DNA of 64,000 bases from Lineolata rhizophorae (GCA_010093515.1 MU001673.1:686049-750048); one strand, 5' to 3'. Positions 46,766 to 59,727 are shown, numbered from the stretch's first letter. Notes: a model not told the origin generated them from the letters alone. Numbers and translations are program-made.

Positions 46766-48986
46766 TTTCGATTAATGCTTCGGTCAAAGTCGAGTACTCG
46801 CGATTAAAAGGGAGACGGAATTTGGTCTTATCAGCTTGTCGATTTGTGCGAAGGGGGTATCGATATCTTGCGATCGCGAACAGACTCGTTGCAATCGCGA
46901 AATGGGGTATTAAAAACGCCGTGTACAGTTCTGGAAGACAAAAGAGAAGGATGATAAACAAGAGGGGACAACCGTCCCAGGCTATAATATGCGCGCATGC
47001 TGAGGCTGGCTTTCCGCGTAAACGAACTGCGAACTGCTGCTATGACGTTGTTGGTAATCACCCCGGTCCATCGTCTCCTGGAATCCTTCAGACCTTTGCC
47101 TGGACGGCACGGACTGCCGAGCCGAGCGTCTCGAAGCGGTTACATCGGCCGAGGCGAGATAAGGTCACAGATTGATAGAACTATCGATAGCTTGGCTTGG
47201 TGCGCAATAGTTTGACAACACAAAAGTCCTAACAATCGCAAGGCATATATTCGAGCGCACGGAGTAGGAGTTTCGAGCGCAAGAGTTCGAAGCGGTTCCT
47301 GAGGTGTCGCGTGAGCATTGAGTTGTGGTTCATGCACCGAAGGCCTGTCCATCCCCTGCACCCTGCAACTTTGTGGATCTTGGCCCTGCGATTCCCGGGT
47401 AGGGAATGTTGAACACATCCACTCATGTGCGAGGCCTGTGAGGTAGATGGCTGGGCTTTATTCCACCCCCTGAAACACCTTCCAGTTGTTTCTTTTTACA
47501 TGTCGAGAGCTTACAAGGTGAGACCGTCCAATGAACGGCCCCAATGCGGTGCGTCCTGAGGCTATCCTTTGTCGAATTTTCGAAGTTTCGAACTGAGCAC
47601 GTTCACTAACTTCGGGCATGCAAGCAGCACAGCCAACGCACGTGGAAGTAGATCTGTTGAAAGTTTCTGACTGGCGCCCAGGCCCAAGTACTTGAGCACT
47701 AATAGAGACCAAAACATTAAACATTCCAGCGTACTCTATGATTCGTTCTTCCTCTACGGAGTTATAGAGTCGCTAGTAATCCATTAATGGCTACGTAGGG
47801 ATTCAGAGACAATCGGCTACGACTCTTTTGAGAGACCCGAAGTGAGAGCACACTTCGAATTCTTTTCAAATGCCATCTCACGCAACGCCTGTCCCAACGG
47901 GCTCAACGCAGCGGGGTGTATAGTTCCTACCTCGTCTTTAAAATCCCATTCTGATGTTCGGGCAGAGGAAAGATGACCTTTCCTTTCAACGCATGAATAG
48001 GTCCGGCCTCGGCCATGCTGCCCAATCCAGGACCCGACTTGACTAACTGGGTCTGCTTGCAACCGCGTTCCATCCCTTTGGGCGACCACTAGCATTATCC
48101 GGTATTTTCGAATTCAACTGCCGTGACCCAGCACTATACAAAAGAAAATACCTTGAAGTAGTTTAAACCAGACGTTTTCTTCCGACCACGGGTCTGGACC
48201 AGCCTCTGGAGCGTCTTCCCGCCAATCAGCTCGCGGCCACTGCCGCCGGCCATGGTGGTAGCCCGGCTTCCCTGGACTTCCCGAGACGTGCTATCGACAG
48301 AGTGCGGGACAAACCGGGAGCGCATGTGACAAACCAGAGAGCGAGGGGGCGAAAAAGTAACCCCGCAGAAAGCCGCTCCCCACTTCCGCGAGTCCGCAGC
48401 GGCGGAGGAGTCGCGTCGTCGGGGGAGCGCGCCTATTCACGGCCGTCCTGCATGTGAGGCAGGGGCAAGTCATGCCTTCGTAAGAGCGTACATAATTGAG
48501 GCTCGGCCTGCGTAAAAGGGCGGCGGGCCGGTTTGGACAAAGGGAAGCAATTGTGTCTTGTCTCGTCATTCCACAAGAAGAGAGAGAGCGCACCCCGCCC
48601 GTCGATCTTTTCCGTCGCCCTCTCCCCTTGTGCGCTGTAAACAATCGTGTGGAATCTGACGTCGTCCGCGTTGCCGAGGCGTTTGCTCCGATTGCCCGGC
48701 CCTATCCAGATTTGCCTGGAAGACCCGGGCGCCGGCGGTTTTGACGCAGGACGAGTTCCAAGCGCCGCTGCTTTTTTCTTACTACGGGAACTTTTAAAAA
48801 GTGGCCTGGATCCACTTCGTGCTCCGGTCTTCCCTCAGTTTCGGCGTTTCTTCATTTGTACCAGCGACTTTGACAACCTGGTGTTGTGATTGTTTTCATT
48901 GTTGCTGCTCTCCTGAGCTACCCCGCGTCCAGCAAACCCCTCATATCGAGTCCCTCATACACCCACCCGTTTAAAACTCATTCAAG
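46766..48986. other. intergenic, upstream of FBP1
   Basis: About 2.2 kb. Frames around 47458-48325 on the minus strand are short and unlinked. The right part (48350-48980) carries five SYGGRG-type CreA motifs and a CT-rich leader before FBP1. No gene is supported. Confidence 0.5.
48361..48926. promoter_or_regulatory. cluster of CreA-type (SYGGRG) sites upstream of FBP1
   Basis: Matches to the Mig1/CreA consensus on either strand lie at 48361-48366 (CCCCGC), 48378-48383 (CCCCAC), 48402-48407 (GCGGAG), 48593-48598 (CCCCGC) and 48921-48926 (CCCCGC). The first three sit within 50 bases, the close spacing usual for working CreA sites. FBP1 is a gluconeogenic gene and is glucose-repressed in other fungi, so the context fits, though a 6-base motif also arises by chance. 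Confidence 0.4.
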
Positions 48987-50338
48987 ATGAACGGAAACGG
49001 CGATGGCGGCGCAGTTGGCCAGGAGAAGATAAACACTGACATCATCACCCTCACACGATACCTCACGGAAGAGCAGGCTAAGCACAAGGAAGCCACGGGA
49101 GATTTCACGTCAGTCCCACATACCAACCCATCATGCCCCCCAAAGCGCCATTGAATAGAACGCTGACCGCTGTGCTGCTGCTAGACTCCTCTGCCATGCC
49201 CTCCAATTCGCCTTCAAGAGCATCGCCTACTATATCCGGCGAGCCACCCTGATCAACGTTGGTTCTCCGTCCCCTTTCATTGGACATTCAAATCCCGCGA
49301 ATAGACTAGCAATCTAACCCTGCACTGCGCTCGCCCAGCTCACCGGCCTGGCCGGCTCCTCCAATACCACGGGCGACGACCAGAAGAAGCTCGACGTGAT
49401 CGGCAACGACGTTTTCGTGTCTGCGATGCGGTCCTGCGCTAAGGTGCGCATCCTGGTATCCGAGGAGGAAGAAGCGGCGATTACGTTCCCGCAGCACCCG
49501 GACGCGCGGTACGCGGTGGTGTGCGACCCGATCGACGGGTCGTCGAACCTGGACGCGGGGGTCTCTGTCGGGACCATCTTCGGCATCTACAAGCTGCCGG
49601 AGGGGGCGCCGGGCCAGAAGGAGGACCTGCTGCGGCCGGGCACCGACATGGTGGCGTCGGGCTTCACTATGTACGGCGCTAGCGCGCAGCTCGTCATCAC
49701 GATGAAGGGCGGCTCCGTCAATGGTTTCACGCTCGACAACGCCCTCGGCGAGTTCATCCTCACCCACCCGGACATGAAGATGCCCAAGAAGCGCGCAATC
49801 TACTCGACAAACGAGGGCAATAGCTTGTATTGGGAGGAGCCCGTCAAGGAGTACGTCAACGGCCTGAAGTACCCGGGCGAGGGCGGCAAGCCGTATAGCT
49901 CTAGGTACATCGGCAGCATGGTCGCCGACGCGTACAGGACGCTGTTGTACGGCGGCATTTTCGCGTATCCGGCGGATAAGAAGTCGCCGAAGGGGAAGCT
50001 GCGGATCCTGTACGAATGCGCGCCTATGGCAATGGTATTTGAGAATGGTGAGTCACGAAAGAGGGGCGAAGAGGAATGAACAAAAAGATGGAGGACGGAA
50101 GCGAAATGAGCCATTGCTTTCCTAGCTTGAGGTCGTCGCGGTCCTATAAAATGGCCATCAATGTGCTAACGAAAATAAATCAATAGCCGGCGGCCAGGCG
50201 GTCAGCAGCAAGATGCAGCGAATGCTCGAGGTGGTTCCAGAACACATCCACGACCGATCCGGCATCTTCCTCGGGAGCTACGACGAGGTGCAGAAGGTCA
50301 TAGACGTGCATAAAAAGCACGGCATCGTAGCCAAGTAA
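48987..50338 (+). CDS. FBP1: fructose-1,6-bisphosphatase
   Basis: Four exons (48987-49108, 49185-49257, 49339-50047, 50187-50338) give 351 residues; yeast Fbp1 has 348. It removes the 1-phosphate from fructose-1,6-bisphosphate, the committed step of gluconeogenesis. The metal and substrate motif is intact (CDPIDGSSNLDAGVSVGTIFGIY), with VIGNDVF, YGASAQLV and the late LYECAPMAMVFENAGGQA. Introns are 76, 81 and 139 nt; intron 2 uses donor GTTGGT. The protein begins MNGNGDGG, so it lacks the proline at position 2 that marks yeast Fbp1 for the GID ligase. CreA-like sites upstream suggest glucose repression. Confidence 0.95.
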
Positions 50339-52671
50339 ACTGGGGCCAAAGAAAGCAAGCAAACGAAGCGAGCAATAAGTGTGTGCTTTGGAGGAGGTGG
50401 GAGGTGGTCCGTGTTGCGTGGAAGGGTAGGGAAATAGGTCGGGCAGACTGTGTGGGCGAAAAGAGCCGATATAGAAACACGTGTTGTTGCCGAAGGAGAG
50501 ATTGACACTTTTCTTTTCTTTCTCTGCCGGTTCGATATATGCATGCGGGGAGACCCCTCGGGGGTTGAGGCGCCTAAGCTGCAATAGCAATAGGGTGCTA
50601 ATGCCAGGGAAAAAGTGGTTGATAGACAGCACGCGGACCGTGACCGTTTGGGCATGCTAGGAGATAGGGTTGCAGGGGCCAGAGTTACTTTTGGTCGCAC
50701 AGCAATGTAGGCGTGACGGTTTGGCATCATATGTCGTTTATTGCCTAAGGTGCTGGTTTCGAGTTTCTGGGACGAAGGAGATAAAGTGAGGCTAGTTCCC
50801 TAACGTCGGCCTGCAGCGGCGGCGACGGATGCATATTGAACAAACGTGCCGCGGAACCGAGTCATTGCCGAGATAAATTAATCCGGGGTGCTGCAGTGAT
50901 CGCGAAGGAACCGTGAGACAGACATCCCCAGAACCGGGGACCAAATGTGTGTATCTCGCCCATCTCATTTGTGAGATGGCTTGCAGATGTTGTACGGCAG
51001 CTGAGAGGGTACTATGCTGCTGCCGCCAGACGTGGCACCGGGACTGAAGGTCGTGGCCGACTGGGAACGCCCATCCACTGCGGTCAGCACCCAATCCTTC
51101 CTTCCTAAAGGCGCTGAACACGGCTCTCAAATCTCGGTTCACGGCACGCATTCGATATCTGTATTTCCAAGCAACCAGTGAAATGCTGACTTAAGCCCCG
51201 CGATGGTTGGTGGCTGGTGAGTTGGGTCGTCAGTTGGGTCTGCACACGGCACGCCAGGGAGCGCAGTGCGGCTCCACGATCCATCGCTCCCAGCCACCAG
51301 CGACCGACCAACGCACCCGCAACATGTATAAAAAGCGCACAAGCATTGTCGGACGCGGCACTAGAAGTAGCCGACGACGGGGCACTAAACAGAGCAGCTG
51401 CGCGGCGCGGGCCACGAGCCGGGGGCGGCTGCTTTTAGACCCAGCAGGTCGCGGAGAACTATGTGTGTACCTAGGTACGTACCCTAACTACATAGGTACA
51501 GTGCCTATACTGGGAATCTGGTGAATGGTAAGTGGTGAGTGATGAGTGGCCAGAGTCGAAAAGCGTGCACACTGGCAGGCAGCCCCCTTGGTGCGGGTTT
51601 GGCCACGGGCTGGCGAATGAGAGCGCGGCTTAAGCGCCCGGGAGAAAGAGCGCGCCCCGCCGATGCGGACGAGGCACGCTCCATCTCACACAAGGGCTTG
51701 CAGTAGGGCCAAGGCAGTGGTGAGACGGGCTGCGGCTCCGGCCCGTCCATTGGCCCACCGTCTCCCCACCATGGGCCGGCCGCCCTGGGGGTCCCGGGCC
51801 GTCGCCGAGAAGTCAAGAGAAAGGGAACGGGGAGACGAAAAGGGAAAAGAAAAGGAAAAAGGCTCGTGGCACCACCTACAGCCGTGAATTTGCCTGTCCA
51901 AGACAGAACTGCCGGCCGGGCTGCGGCCGGTGGGGACGGGAGAGACAGACTCAGAAGGGCGGCGTGGCGGGCGGGAGCGATGCCCTGACGGGGCTGGCGT
52001 GGACCGCGCCGGGGCAGTTTCTATTCTTTGCAGCGTGCAGTGGGCCCGGGGGCGCTTGGGGCAGCTGGCGGGGTCCGGGCCACTTCCGTCTGTTGGTGGC
52101 TCGCGCCAGGCCCGTCTCTCGGCGCGACTCCTTGGCGGCTGGCCTGCCCCTTGGCCCGTCCCCACCGGGGGCGCCCAATGCCGCCCTCAGTCCCCCCCGG
52201 ATGCTGGGCCTCAGTTGCCTTCCCCCATCCCCCCTCCCTCCCCCAGTCGCACCGGTGCGCACCCGCCGCTGCCGCTTTACTCTTCGTGTCACTTCACCTG
52301 CCGCCCGGATCTGCAGATTCCCCAATCCACGACCAAGGACGCCAACTCGCCCGCGCTGTTGGCTCTAACGCCGTTTCCCCCCCAAGTTGCACCACCCGCC
52401 CGCGGACAGCAAACCACAGAGCGAGGAAAGGGGAACGAGGCGCAAAGGGAAAAGCCGCACCAACTCTGCCCACAAGCGCCTCTCGCTTCTGCGACGTGCC
52501 CGCTCTCTGCACCAAGCCGGCGGCCGGGAACAAGCCAGACACACCACCCCCCCGTTCCTCGCGGCGGGCGCCTACACTATACCCGATTGCGTGAACGTTC
52601 ACTCGATCGAAGCGCGGCTCGCCGCAAGGGAAAGCGGGAACGAAGAGGCGCCGTTTGCTGCTTCGCTCAAA
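50339..52671. other. FBP1 3' flank and GC-rich leader of the next gene
   Basis: About 2.3 kb. From 50340 to 51500 it is unremarkable, with a palindromic GTACCTAGGTAC at 51467-51478. From 51500 to 52670 it is GC-rich and, toward the right, pyrimidine- and Pro/Arg-codon-like, giving long chance frames on both strands. I take this as promoter and 5' leader of the polyglutamine gene. Confidence 0.45.
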
Positions 52672-55600
52672 ATGAGTGCCGGCCATGGCGGCGGCTTCGT
52701 CTCTCTCCAGGTCCCCCCTCCACCACCACCACCTCCTCCTCACCCTCATCAGGCGCCGCAGCACCCATCAGCCGCCTCTCAGCAGTACCTCCACCAGCAG
52801 CAGCATCTGCCGCCGCCGCCGCGTTCTCCCATAATCGCGCCACCGCCTAGAGTGGGCCCCCAGCGGCGCGTCTATCCTGTGCAGCCGCCCACCCTCACCA
52901 CCTCCCTAGCCGTCCAGACGCAGCAGCCTAGCCATCTGCAGACCCCGATCTCGACAACCTCGGCCCTCACTCCTACGCCCTTCACGCCGTATGCTACGGC
53001 TAGCGCTGGTGGTGCCACTGGTCTCTCGCCCATTCCACCTCCGCCTCCACCCCACCCGCCTCAGCATCACCAGCAACAACAGCAGCGACAACAGCAGCAA
53101 CAACAGCAGCAACAGCAGCAGCAGCAACAGCAGCAGCAGCAACAGCAGCAGCGGCAACAGCAGCAGCGGCACCAACAACAGCAGCAGCAGCAGCAACAGC
53201 AACCTCAACAGCCGCAGAGAGAGCAGCGAGAACAGCAGCACCAGCAAGAGCAGGGCCCCTCGCGGTCCTCGTCTCCAATGGCGCTTCGCTCAGCGACCAC
53301 GCCTGTTGCGGCCTACAACCCGCAGGAATGGGGTCGTGGCGGGCATGTGGGAGGGCAATACATGCCTCACTCAAGTATGCCGGTGAGCAGGACGGCCTCC
53401 GCGGCAGATATGTCCGGAATGGAGGGTAGGCATTTCCATGATATTTCCGTCCGGCCGGCTACCGACTTGGTAGTCCTTCAAAGTGCCATTAGCCTTCTTA
53501 GTACTTCTTGTGAAACCAGACGGGACCACATGTCGTGCGTCTCGCAGAAATTTTGCGCTCTCTAGACACTCCGAGAGCTCTGCTTCAGTTCTAGTGATCT
53601 CAAAATGTCCGTGGAACATTCACTAAGCTTTCAAATCACGTATAGCGAACATGCCGTCTCCACCACCGCCGTATTCTCCTGGCAACAACCAGAATATCGC
53701 ACATTCTGTGGGAGCATCACCGCAGATACCTAGCGGTTCATTCGCCCCACATCCCGGCGTACCACAAGTACGCCCTGAGTACAATGTTTCCCATCCGTCC
53801 TCGTCGGCCATGTCGCCCGCCACTTCAGCCGGCTACGATTACAGTCGTACGGTGAGCCAGTCGCCGAGTCGAGCCAACGCACCGTCGTTCCCGCCTCCCC
53901 CGCCCGGTTCGAACCGCCACCGGTCGTCATCACGAACTCGTCCGGATGGTCATCGGTCACGGTTCGGGCTATCAGCTCTCGCGTCGAGGAACCGAGGGGG
54001 GGATTCGTCGCCCGCGCCGAGTGCAATGGATGCCCTACGGCATAATACTAGTGAAGCATTGGCACGAGCTCCCAACGCTCCTCACACTGTCCAACATCCT
54101 CGAATTGCTGCCCAGCAGTATACAGTTGAACCAGCGAGTGGCCTTAACATCGTTTCTAATGACAGGCCCAGTGTCGTAGCGTCACCTGCAGATACTGTTG
54201 ACCCAAATATGATACGGCCTCCTGCGGCACGAAGAGCTGCCTCTACCAGCGCTATCGCTCACCAGAGAACCGAGACCGAGTCGCCGTCGAGAGGTGGTGG
54301 TTGGGAGCCTGGCATGCCGTTACCGCCGCCCCCTCCCGGACCTCCTCCGCCAAGCAGCAGCCGCTCACAAAGCATGGGTCCCGCATCGGATCGCTCGTAC
54401 TCATCCACCAGCTCGACGCCCATCCAGGCACCCGCGCCGAGGCGCCCGCCACGGCCACAGAATACGCTCGGACCTGTTCCACCCACACCGCAAGATTGGG
54501 TTGATGAGGACAACGGGAATCAGCCACACGCTCGTTCTCCCGGGGCGAGGGGTCTCTTTATCGACACCAATTACAACGGTGGCGGCGAGAGCAACCAGGC
54601 AAGTAATATGCACCCGGGTCAGTCGAACGTGCGGAATCCCGCCGACGAACCTCACACGGCTCACCCGTCCTACGGGGATCGCACTCGAGGAGACGCGCGC
54701 TCAAGGGACCAGTCACGCGCCACGAAGTCGCTTCGCGAGCCCAGCTCGAAGGGGATACGCGAGCGACGGAGCGAGAGCCGGGCAGCCCGGGAGCGCATGA
54801 CGGAGGCGCAGAGTGCGGTCGAACCCAGCAACAACCCCTGGGCCCGGGACATGGAGAACGCGAGGTCGGCCCGGCCGGCCGACCTAGTGCTGCAGTCTCC
54901 GCAGAGCGGTCTCTCCCGGCGGCCAGCCGTCTCGAAGAACGCGCACAGGAACAGCAGGACGTTTTCGTCTGGTGAGATTGCGTCGGCGATGTCGAGGGGC
55001 TCGCATGGCGCCTCTCACGGCACGGATTCGGCGCAGTCTAGCAGGGTGGATTCGTCGGGGAATATGGTCTCGCCGGAGGCCTTGGCGCCCACACCGCCGT
55101 TCTCCCCAGCGGCAGATGGGTATGACCCGACGAGAGCGAAGGGCGCGTCTCCTGTGCCGCTGCCTTTGGCGCTTCCTACTCCCCCTCCGCAGAGGCATCA
55201 GGAGGATAACATCTCGTCTTCTTCGTCATTGTCGGCGACGAGTCAAGCCAAGAAGGATCGCCCGTATTCGCACATTCTACACGCACCGAACGTTGAGGAT
55301 GGGCCGATGCCGTCCCCACTCGTTCCCACGTCTGCCGGTGTCACGCCAAAGTCGTCGAAGCCGGTTTCTGATGCCGACTTGTTCGCCCGGGACGCGATCG
55401 ATCGGCACTACCACTTCATAGAGAAGGAAAAGGCGGCGCAGACCGACCAGGAGAGGCTGGAGCTTTTCGCAGCCTTCATAGTCAATGAGTCTAGGGTACG
55501 ACGGGATCGGTATTCGGCCGCTTTCGACGCCATGGCCGGCGCCATCTTCGACCTCACTAGGGACATGTGGCGGTCGAAAATGCCCGGGTCGGCCAAGAGG

Positions 55601-57472
55601 TCGGCTACGCCCGCCTCCGCTCCGCCGACGCGCGACTACCGCTCCTATTCATTCACGGGCTCCGAATCCCAGTCCCAAACCACGAACCAGAGCCCCGCCT
55701 CATCCCATGCAGATTTCACGCCGCGGACCGAGCTCGAGTCGCCCTCTAGCGCGAGCAGCCAGAACAGGGACAACCTGCGCTGGAGCTCGTACCAGCCGTG
55801 CCTATCGCCGATTCCGAGCATGGCCATGAGCACGGCGCCGGAGGAAGAGGATTCGCGTGGACGGACGCCGAGTAGGTGGTGGGAGGCGAGCGCAGACGGC
55901 TCGCAGGGCCGCGGCGAGCGGCAACTGCCGAGGACGAAGCGCGAGTCGAAGTACATGGGTGTTCCCAAGGATGCACGGGAGTATTTGCGATGGGAGGCGG
56001 AGCACTCGCCGGCTCACAGCAACAGCACCGCAGGCCCCAGCCACCAGGCTGCTGGGTACGGACCGAACGAGTACCCTCCGGAGAAGGCGGGCTGGCACGA
56101 CCAACCGTCGGCGACGTCGGCGTCATTCTCCCTCCACATCCACTCGGCCCCGACGACGCCTGACCCGTACAAGATGGACGTGTCGCGGCTGGTAACGCTG
56201 CCGCCGCCGTACCCGCGCCATCACCCGGCCGTCAACAACAGCCACCCGGAGCTAGCGTCGATCCGGGCGAACCTGCGCTCGCTGCAGGAGTTCGATGAGG
56301 CGGAGCACGTCAAGACGCGGCACCGGTCGCGGCGGCAGTCGCTAACGGAACACGAGAAGGCCGCGACGCAGGAGCGCCGCCAGCTCTTCAACGCGGACGT
56401 CCAGCACAAGATTTCCCAGGGTTACATGTCGTTTGCGGACGCGGCGAAGGCGGAATCTGACTTCGGCGTGGCCGAGGTGCAGAGGAGCAAGGATGCGGCG
56501 CAGAAGGAGTTTGACGCGTACCAGAAGGACGTTATGACGCCGCTGCACGCCCTCTTTTCGGAGCGGGTGAACAAGGCGTCGGCTAGCATCGAGCACCTGC
56601 GGCAGCGGCTGTGCTGCACGGAGCAAGGGGGCGGAAGCGGCGACGAGAGGGCCCGGCCCAACGAGCCGCAGGAGGAAGGCGACGAGCAGCCCGAGCTCCT
56701 CGAGAAGCTGACGCTGCTGAAGTGGCTGTTCGAGGCGCGGGAGCAGCTGCACCGCGAGCTGGCGGATCTCGAGGTGGAGCGGAACGAGCTGTACCGGTCC
56801 GTGGTGCTGACGCCGTACCGGCTGGCGGGCAACGAGGACAAGGTGCGCGAGTGCGAGGCCTTCTTCGCGCGGGACAAGATGGAGAGCCGGGCGCAGTTCG
56901 AGAAGGACAAGCTGAGGCGGTACGAGGACTTCATGAACACGGTCGAGGAGAGCGTGACGCGCGGGGTGGAGAACCAGCTGAGCGCCTTCTGGGACATTGC
57001 GCCGGGCCTGCTGGCCGTGGTGCAGAAGGTGCCGACGCGCGACCTGCGCGGCTTCGACGTGCTGATCCCGCCCTTCGAGTACGACGAGAGCCCGTCGTAC
57101 CACGACTTCCCGACGCAGTACCTGTACAGCCTGCTCGTGCACGCGGGCAAGTCGGCCTACCAGTTCATCGAGTCCCAGGTCAACCTGCTGTGCCTGCTGC
57201 ACGAGGTCAAGACGGCCGTTATGATGGCCGGCAGCAGGCTGCTCGAGACGCAGCGCGTGCTGGCGGGTGAGGACGAGCGCGACGTCGAGCGCGAGATGAG
57301 CGCCGTGCGGCAGGACGAGGAGGCCAGGCTCACGCTCGATTTGAAGGAGAAGGTGGCGCTGGTGGAGGGCCAGTGGGGGGAGGCCTTGGGCAACGGGCTG
57401 GAGGAGTGCAAGGTGGGGATCGAGCGGTTTTTGAAGAGGGTGGGGGGTTGGGACGAGAGTTTGAAGGAGTAG
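52672..57472 (+). CDS. 1526-residue protein with polyglutamine tract and C-terminal coiled coils
   Basis: Two exons (52672-53425, 53646-57472) over a 220-nt intron. The N-terminal 250 residues are Pro/Gln/His-rich, with polyproline runs and a long glutamine tract (about residues 131-200, coded by mixed CAG and CAA). The middle (250-840) is Ser/Pro/Arg-rich and likely disordered. Near residue 830 a helical DLFARDAIDRHYHFIEKEKA segment starts. The last 450 residues are rich in charged helices (FNADVQHKISQGYMSFADAAKAE, HLRQRL, LLEKLTLLKWLFEAREQL, FLKRVGGWDESL), suggesting coiled coils and a folded C-terminal domain. I do not know its function. The overall build resembles cytoplasmic scaffold or RNP-type proteins, but that is only an impression. 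The ATG at 52672 has a good AAA ATG context. Confidence 0.8.
53071..53250 (+). repeat. CAG/CAA trinucleotide tract coding polyglutamine
   Basis: Within exon 1 of the large gene, CAG and CAA codons alternate for roughly 60 codons, broken by a few Arg, His and Pro codons. The interruptions and the mixed codons should make it more stable than a pure CAG run. Length differences between strains would be expected. Confidence 0.85.
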
Positions 57473-59213
57473 TTGAGGGTGGTGGATATTCCTCTTAACT
57501 TTCTTTGTTGGTATTTCGTATTGGGGTTCGACGGGGGAGAGTTTGCTGGTCGCGTTCTATAAAGGATTTGGTCCGCTTCGTGATGGTAATTTCTGGGTTG
57601 CTTGGAAATATCGATCGAGCAGTCTGGTGTCAATGTTGCTTGGATGATATCGCACTTTGGATTCTTTCCTCTGTTGGGTCTTCCCCTATTCGGAGATTTC
57701 GTCGATGCATTTCGCAACTGCTTGGTTTGCTCCTACCTTGCTACTCTATATTTGATACCCATTCCGCTTGTCCCGTGAGGCAGCCTGTCTGTCGCTACTG
57801 CCTCGATTGTAGTTGTTGACTTTCCATTTTCTCCCCGGTACCATTGTACCTTCTTATTGGGTGTATATACGAGATTGCCTTTCCTGGACATAGATATTCT
57901 CTACTAGGCGCTCCTGGTTGGAGCGTTCAGACATCTCAGTCCGCCACGACAAGGGCGCGCGGCAATCAAGGAGCATTGACACTACCTTTTTCCTTTTTCA
58001 AGGGAGATTGCGCTTTACTTGACGCCGCACTACTAAGATGTCCAGCTTTCCGCTTCTCGAAGCGCTTTGGAAACGCTGACTGATGGGACGTCGAACCTCC
58101 GCCAAGTTGCCCACGGCCGAAACGCCCCCCTCCCCCTTCGGTAGCGAGACGCGCACGCAAAATCACGGGGTCGGAGTGACTGGAATGACTAGATTGAGAG
58201 GGGAGGGATTGCTCATGGCACGCTGCCGCAACACGCCGAGTGTCGCAGGGTCCTTTCTTTTGGTGGCGGGGCCGCGCCAACAGCTCCAACGGGACGGGTG
58301 CGGTCCGGGCGCCACTGCTAGGATGCGCGCAACTGTATTTTTCGGTGCCGGGGGAAGGTGGGAGGGGAGAGGCCGCGTCGCCTACCGCTTGGATTTGCGG
58401 AGGAGGCAACGGGGGGGATGGATATATGGCATTGTGCCGTAGATGGTACCTGAAGCCCCCATTCGAGTTGGAAAGTTCCGTGTACTGTACGAAGGGAAAT
58501 GTGCACGGAACCTCGGCGCATTCTGGTCGATTGGATCGGGGACCAGAGGATGGCTTGATGGTACATGTGATTTCTCAGTTTGAAAGATTCCTTTGTAGGC
58601 ACCAGCCAGTACGTAGTTTGGTGCTTTGATCAGTGCTCTGCTTTGAAGAGACCCTGCTCGTGCTCTTTGATTATGCCGCGCAGGGCAGCGACTACAGGTT
58701 GCCGTGGTCTACAAAGCGCCGGCAGTACAATATCGAAGACCCGGATTCGTTAAGTTCATTGTCATACTGGCAACGTACCTATAGCTGGGCAGGCCCGTCC
58801 TTCGGCTTCTCCTCTGTACTGGTTGCACATGGCGCAATTAAGGTAGATTGAGGCGTGGTGCTGAAGAAGCGGCATCCGCGGCGTTTCAAGGTGGCCGGTT
58901 CAGACGGCGGCCCACTTTTCCGCCAGGCCCGGGAAGGCAGCGGCGCTCGGCCCGAGCGCGCCCGGCGGGCGTTCGAGTGAGCCAGGCGCGGTCACGTGCG
59001 CGCCCCGGCTCGCCCACCGCCTTCCGTGCTGGGCGGCCGGGAGCAGGAGCGAGCCTGACAATTTTCTTTGTCCACACGCCGTTCATCAAACCCTCAACAA
59101 CCTTTCCATCCCGCAGCTTATCCCGGAGCGACTTTCTTCTGTGAAAGTTTCTCTCTGCCCTCCCTTCTTCCCCCCTCTCCCTTACAAAGCACCCGTTCCA
59201 AAGCTCGAACGAA

Positions 59214-59240
59214 TAAAAAAAAACAAAAAAAACTTGAAAA
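59214..59240 (+). promoter_or_regulatory. A-rich tract upstream of PAB1
   Basis: A run of A residues broken by single C or G bases, some 490 bases before the PAB1 ATG. If transcribed it could bind the gene's own product, since poly(A)-binding protein in animals represses its own mRNA through an A-rich leader element. Whether it lies in the mRNA is not known. Confidence 0.35.
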
Positions 59241-59556
59241 CACCCCCAGAAAATCACAATAGCTGTCGTTTGTCCCTTTCCCACGGGCGCGCGATAGGCT
59301 CACGCACTTCAACGCACATTTCCCGCGACCACAGCAGCCAGCCAAACGCCTACTTGCTCTGCAGCTCTCGCGACGCGTACGACCACCCGCCCCGGTTCTT
59401 GTTCTTATTCCATACTCGCCGTGCGCTCTCTGTCTTACACTCGTCTTCTCATAGCGCCGTTCTCTTCCCGAGAGATCATTTTTCAAGCGACGACACTCGC
59501 CTAATCGCGTTCTGGTCGCCCATCGCCGAGCGACTCCTTCCGAAGCTTCTCGTCAG

Positions 59557-59685
59557 GTGCGCTTGCCATCCTCCTTGCTGTCGCCTTCGCTCGCCGCCGC
59601 TCTGACTCCCTTGTCGTTCACCGCTAGTGCCACCGAGCGGCGAGCGACACATCGCTTGCCACGCTAACTTCACATTTTCACCCAG
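59557..59685 (+). other. probable intron in the PAB1 5' leader
   Basis: A GTGCGC donor at 59557, a CTAAC branch-type sequence near 59664 and a CCCAG acceptor ending at 59685 frame a 129-nt segment with a CT-rich interior. The segment is noncoding, and its removal would place a second A-rich tract (59686-59713) directly before the ATG at 59728. Inferred from splice signals only. Confidence 0.4.
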
Positions 59686-59727
59686 AAAGAAATAAAGAAA
59701 AAGAGGTACAAAAGCCAACACGTTAAG

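Larger units (their letters stand above)
57473..59727. other. intergenic and long PAB1 leader
   Basis: About 2.25 kb. From 57473 to 58850 there are only short frames. From 58900 on lies GC-rich then CT-rich DNA that I take as PAB1 promoter and leader, with two A-rich tracts and a probable leader intron listed separately. Confidence 0.45.

Noticed and set aside
47817-48095. minus frame resembling part of a conserved protein
   Set aside because: Composition is plausible but it is short and unlinked to other exons, and I could not tie it to any family.
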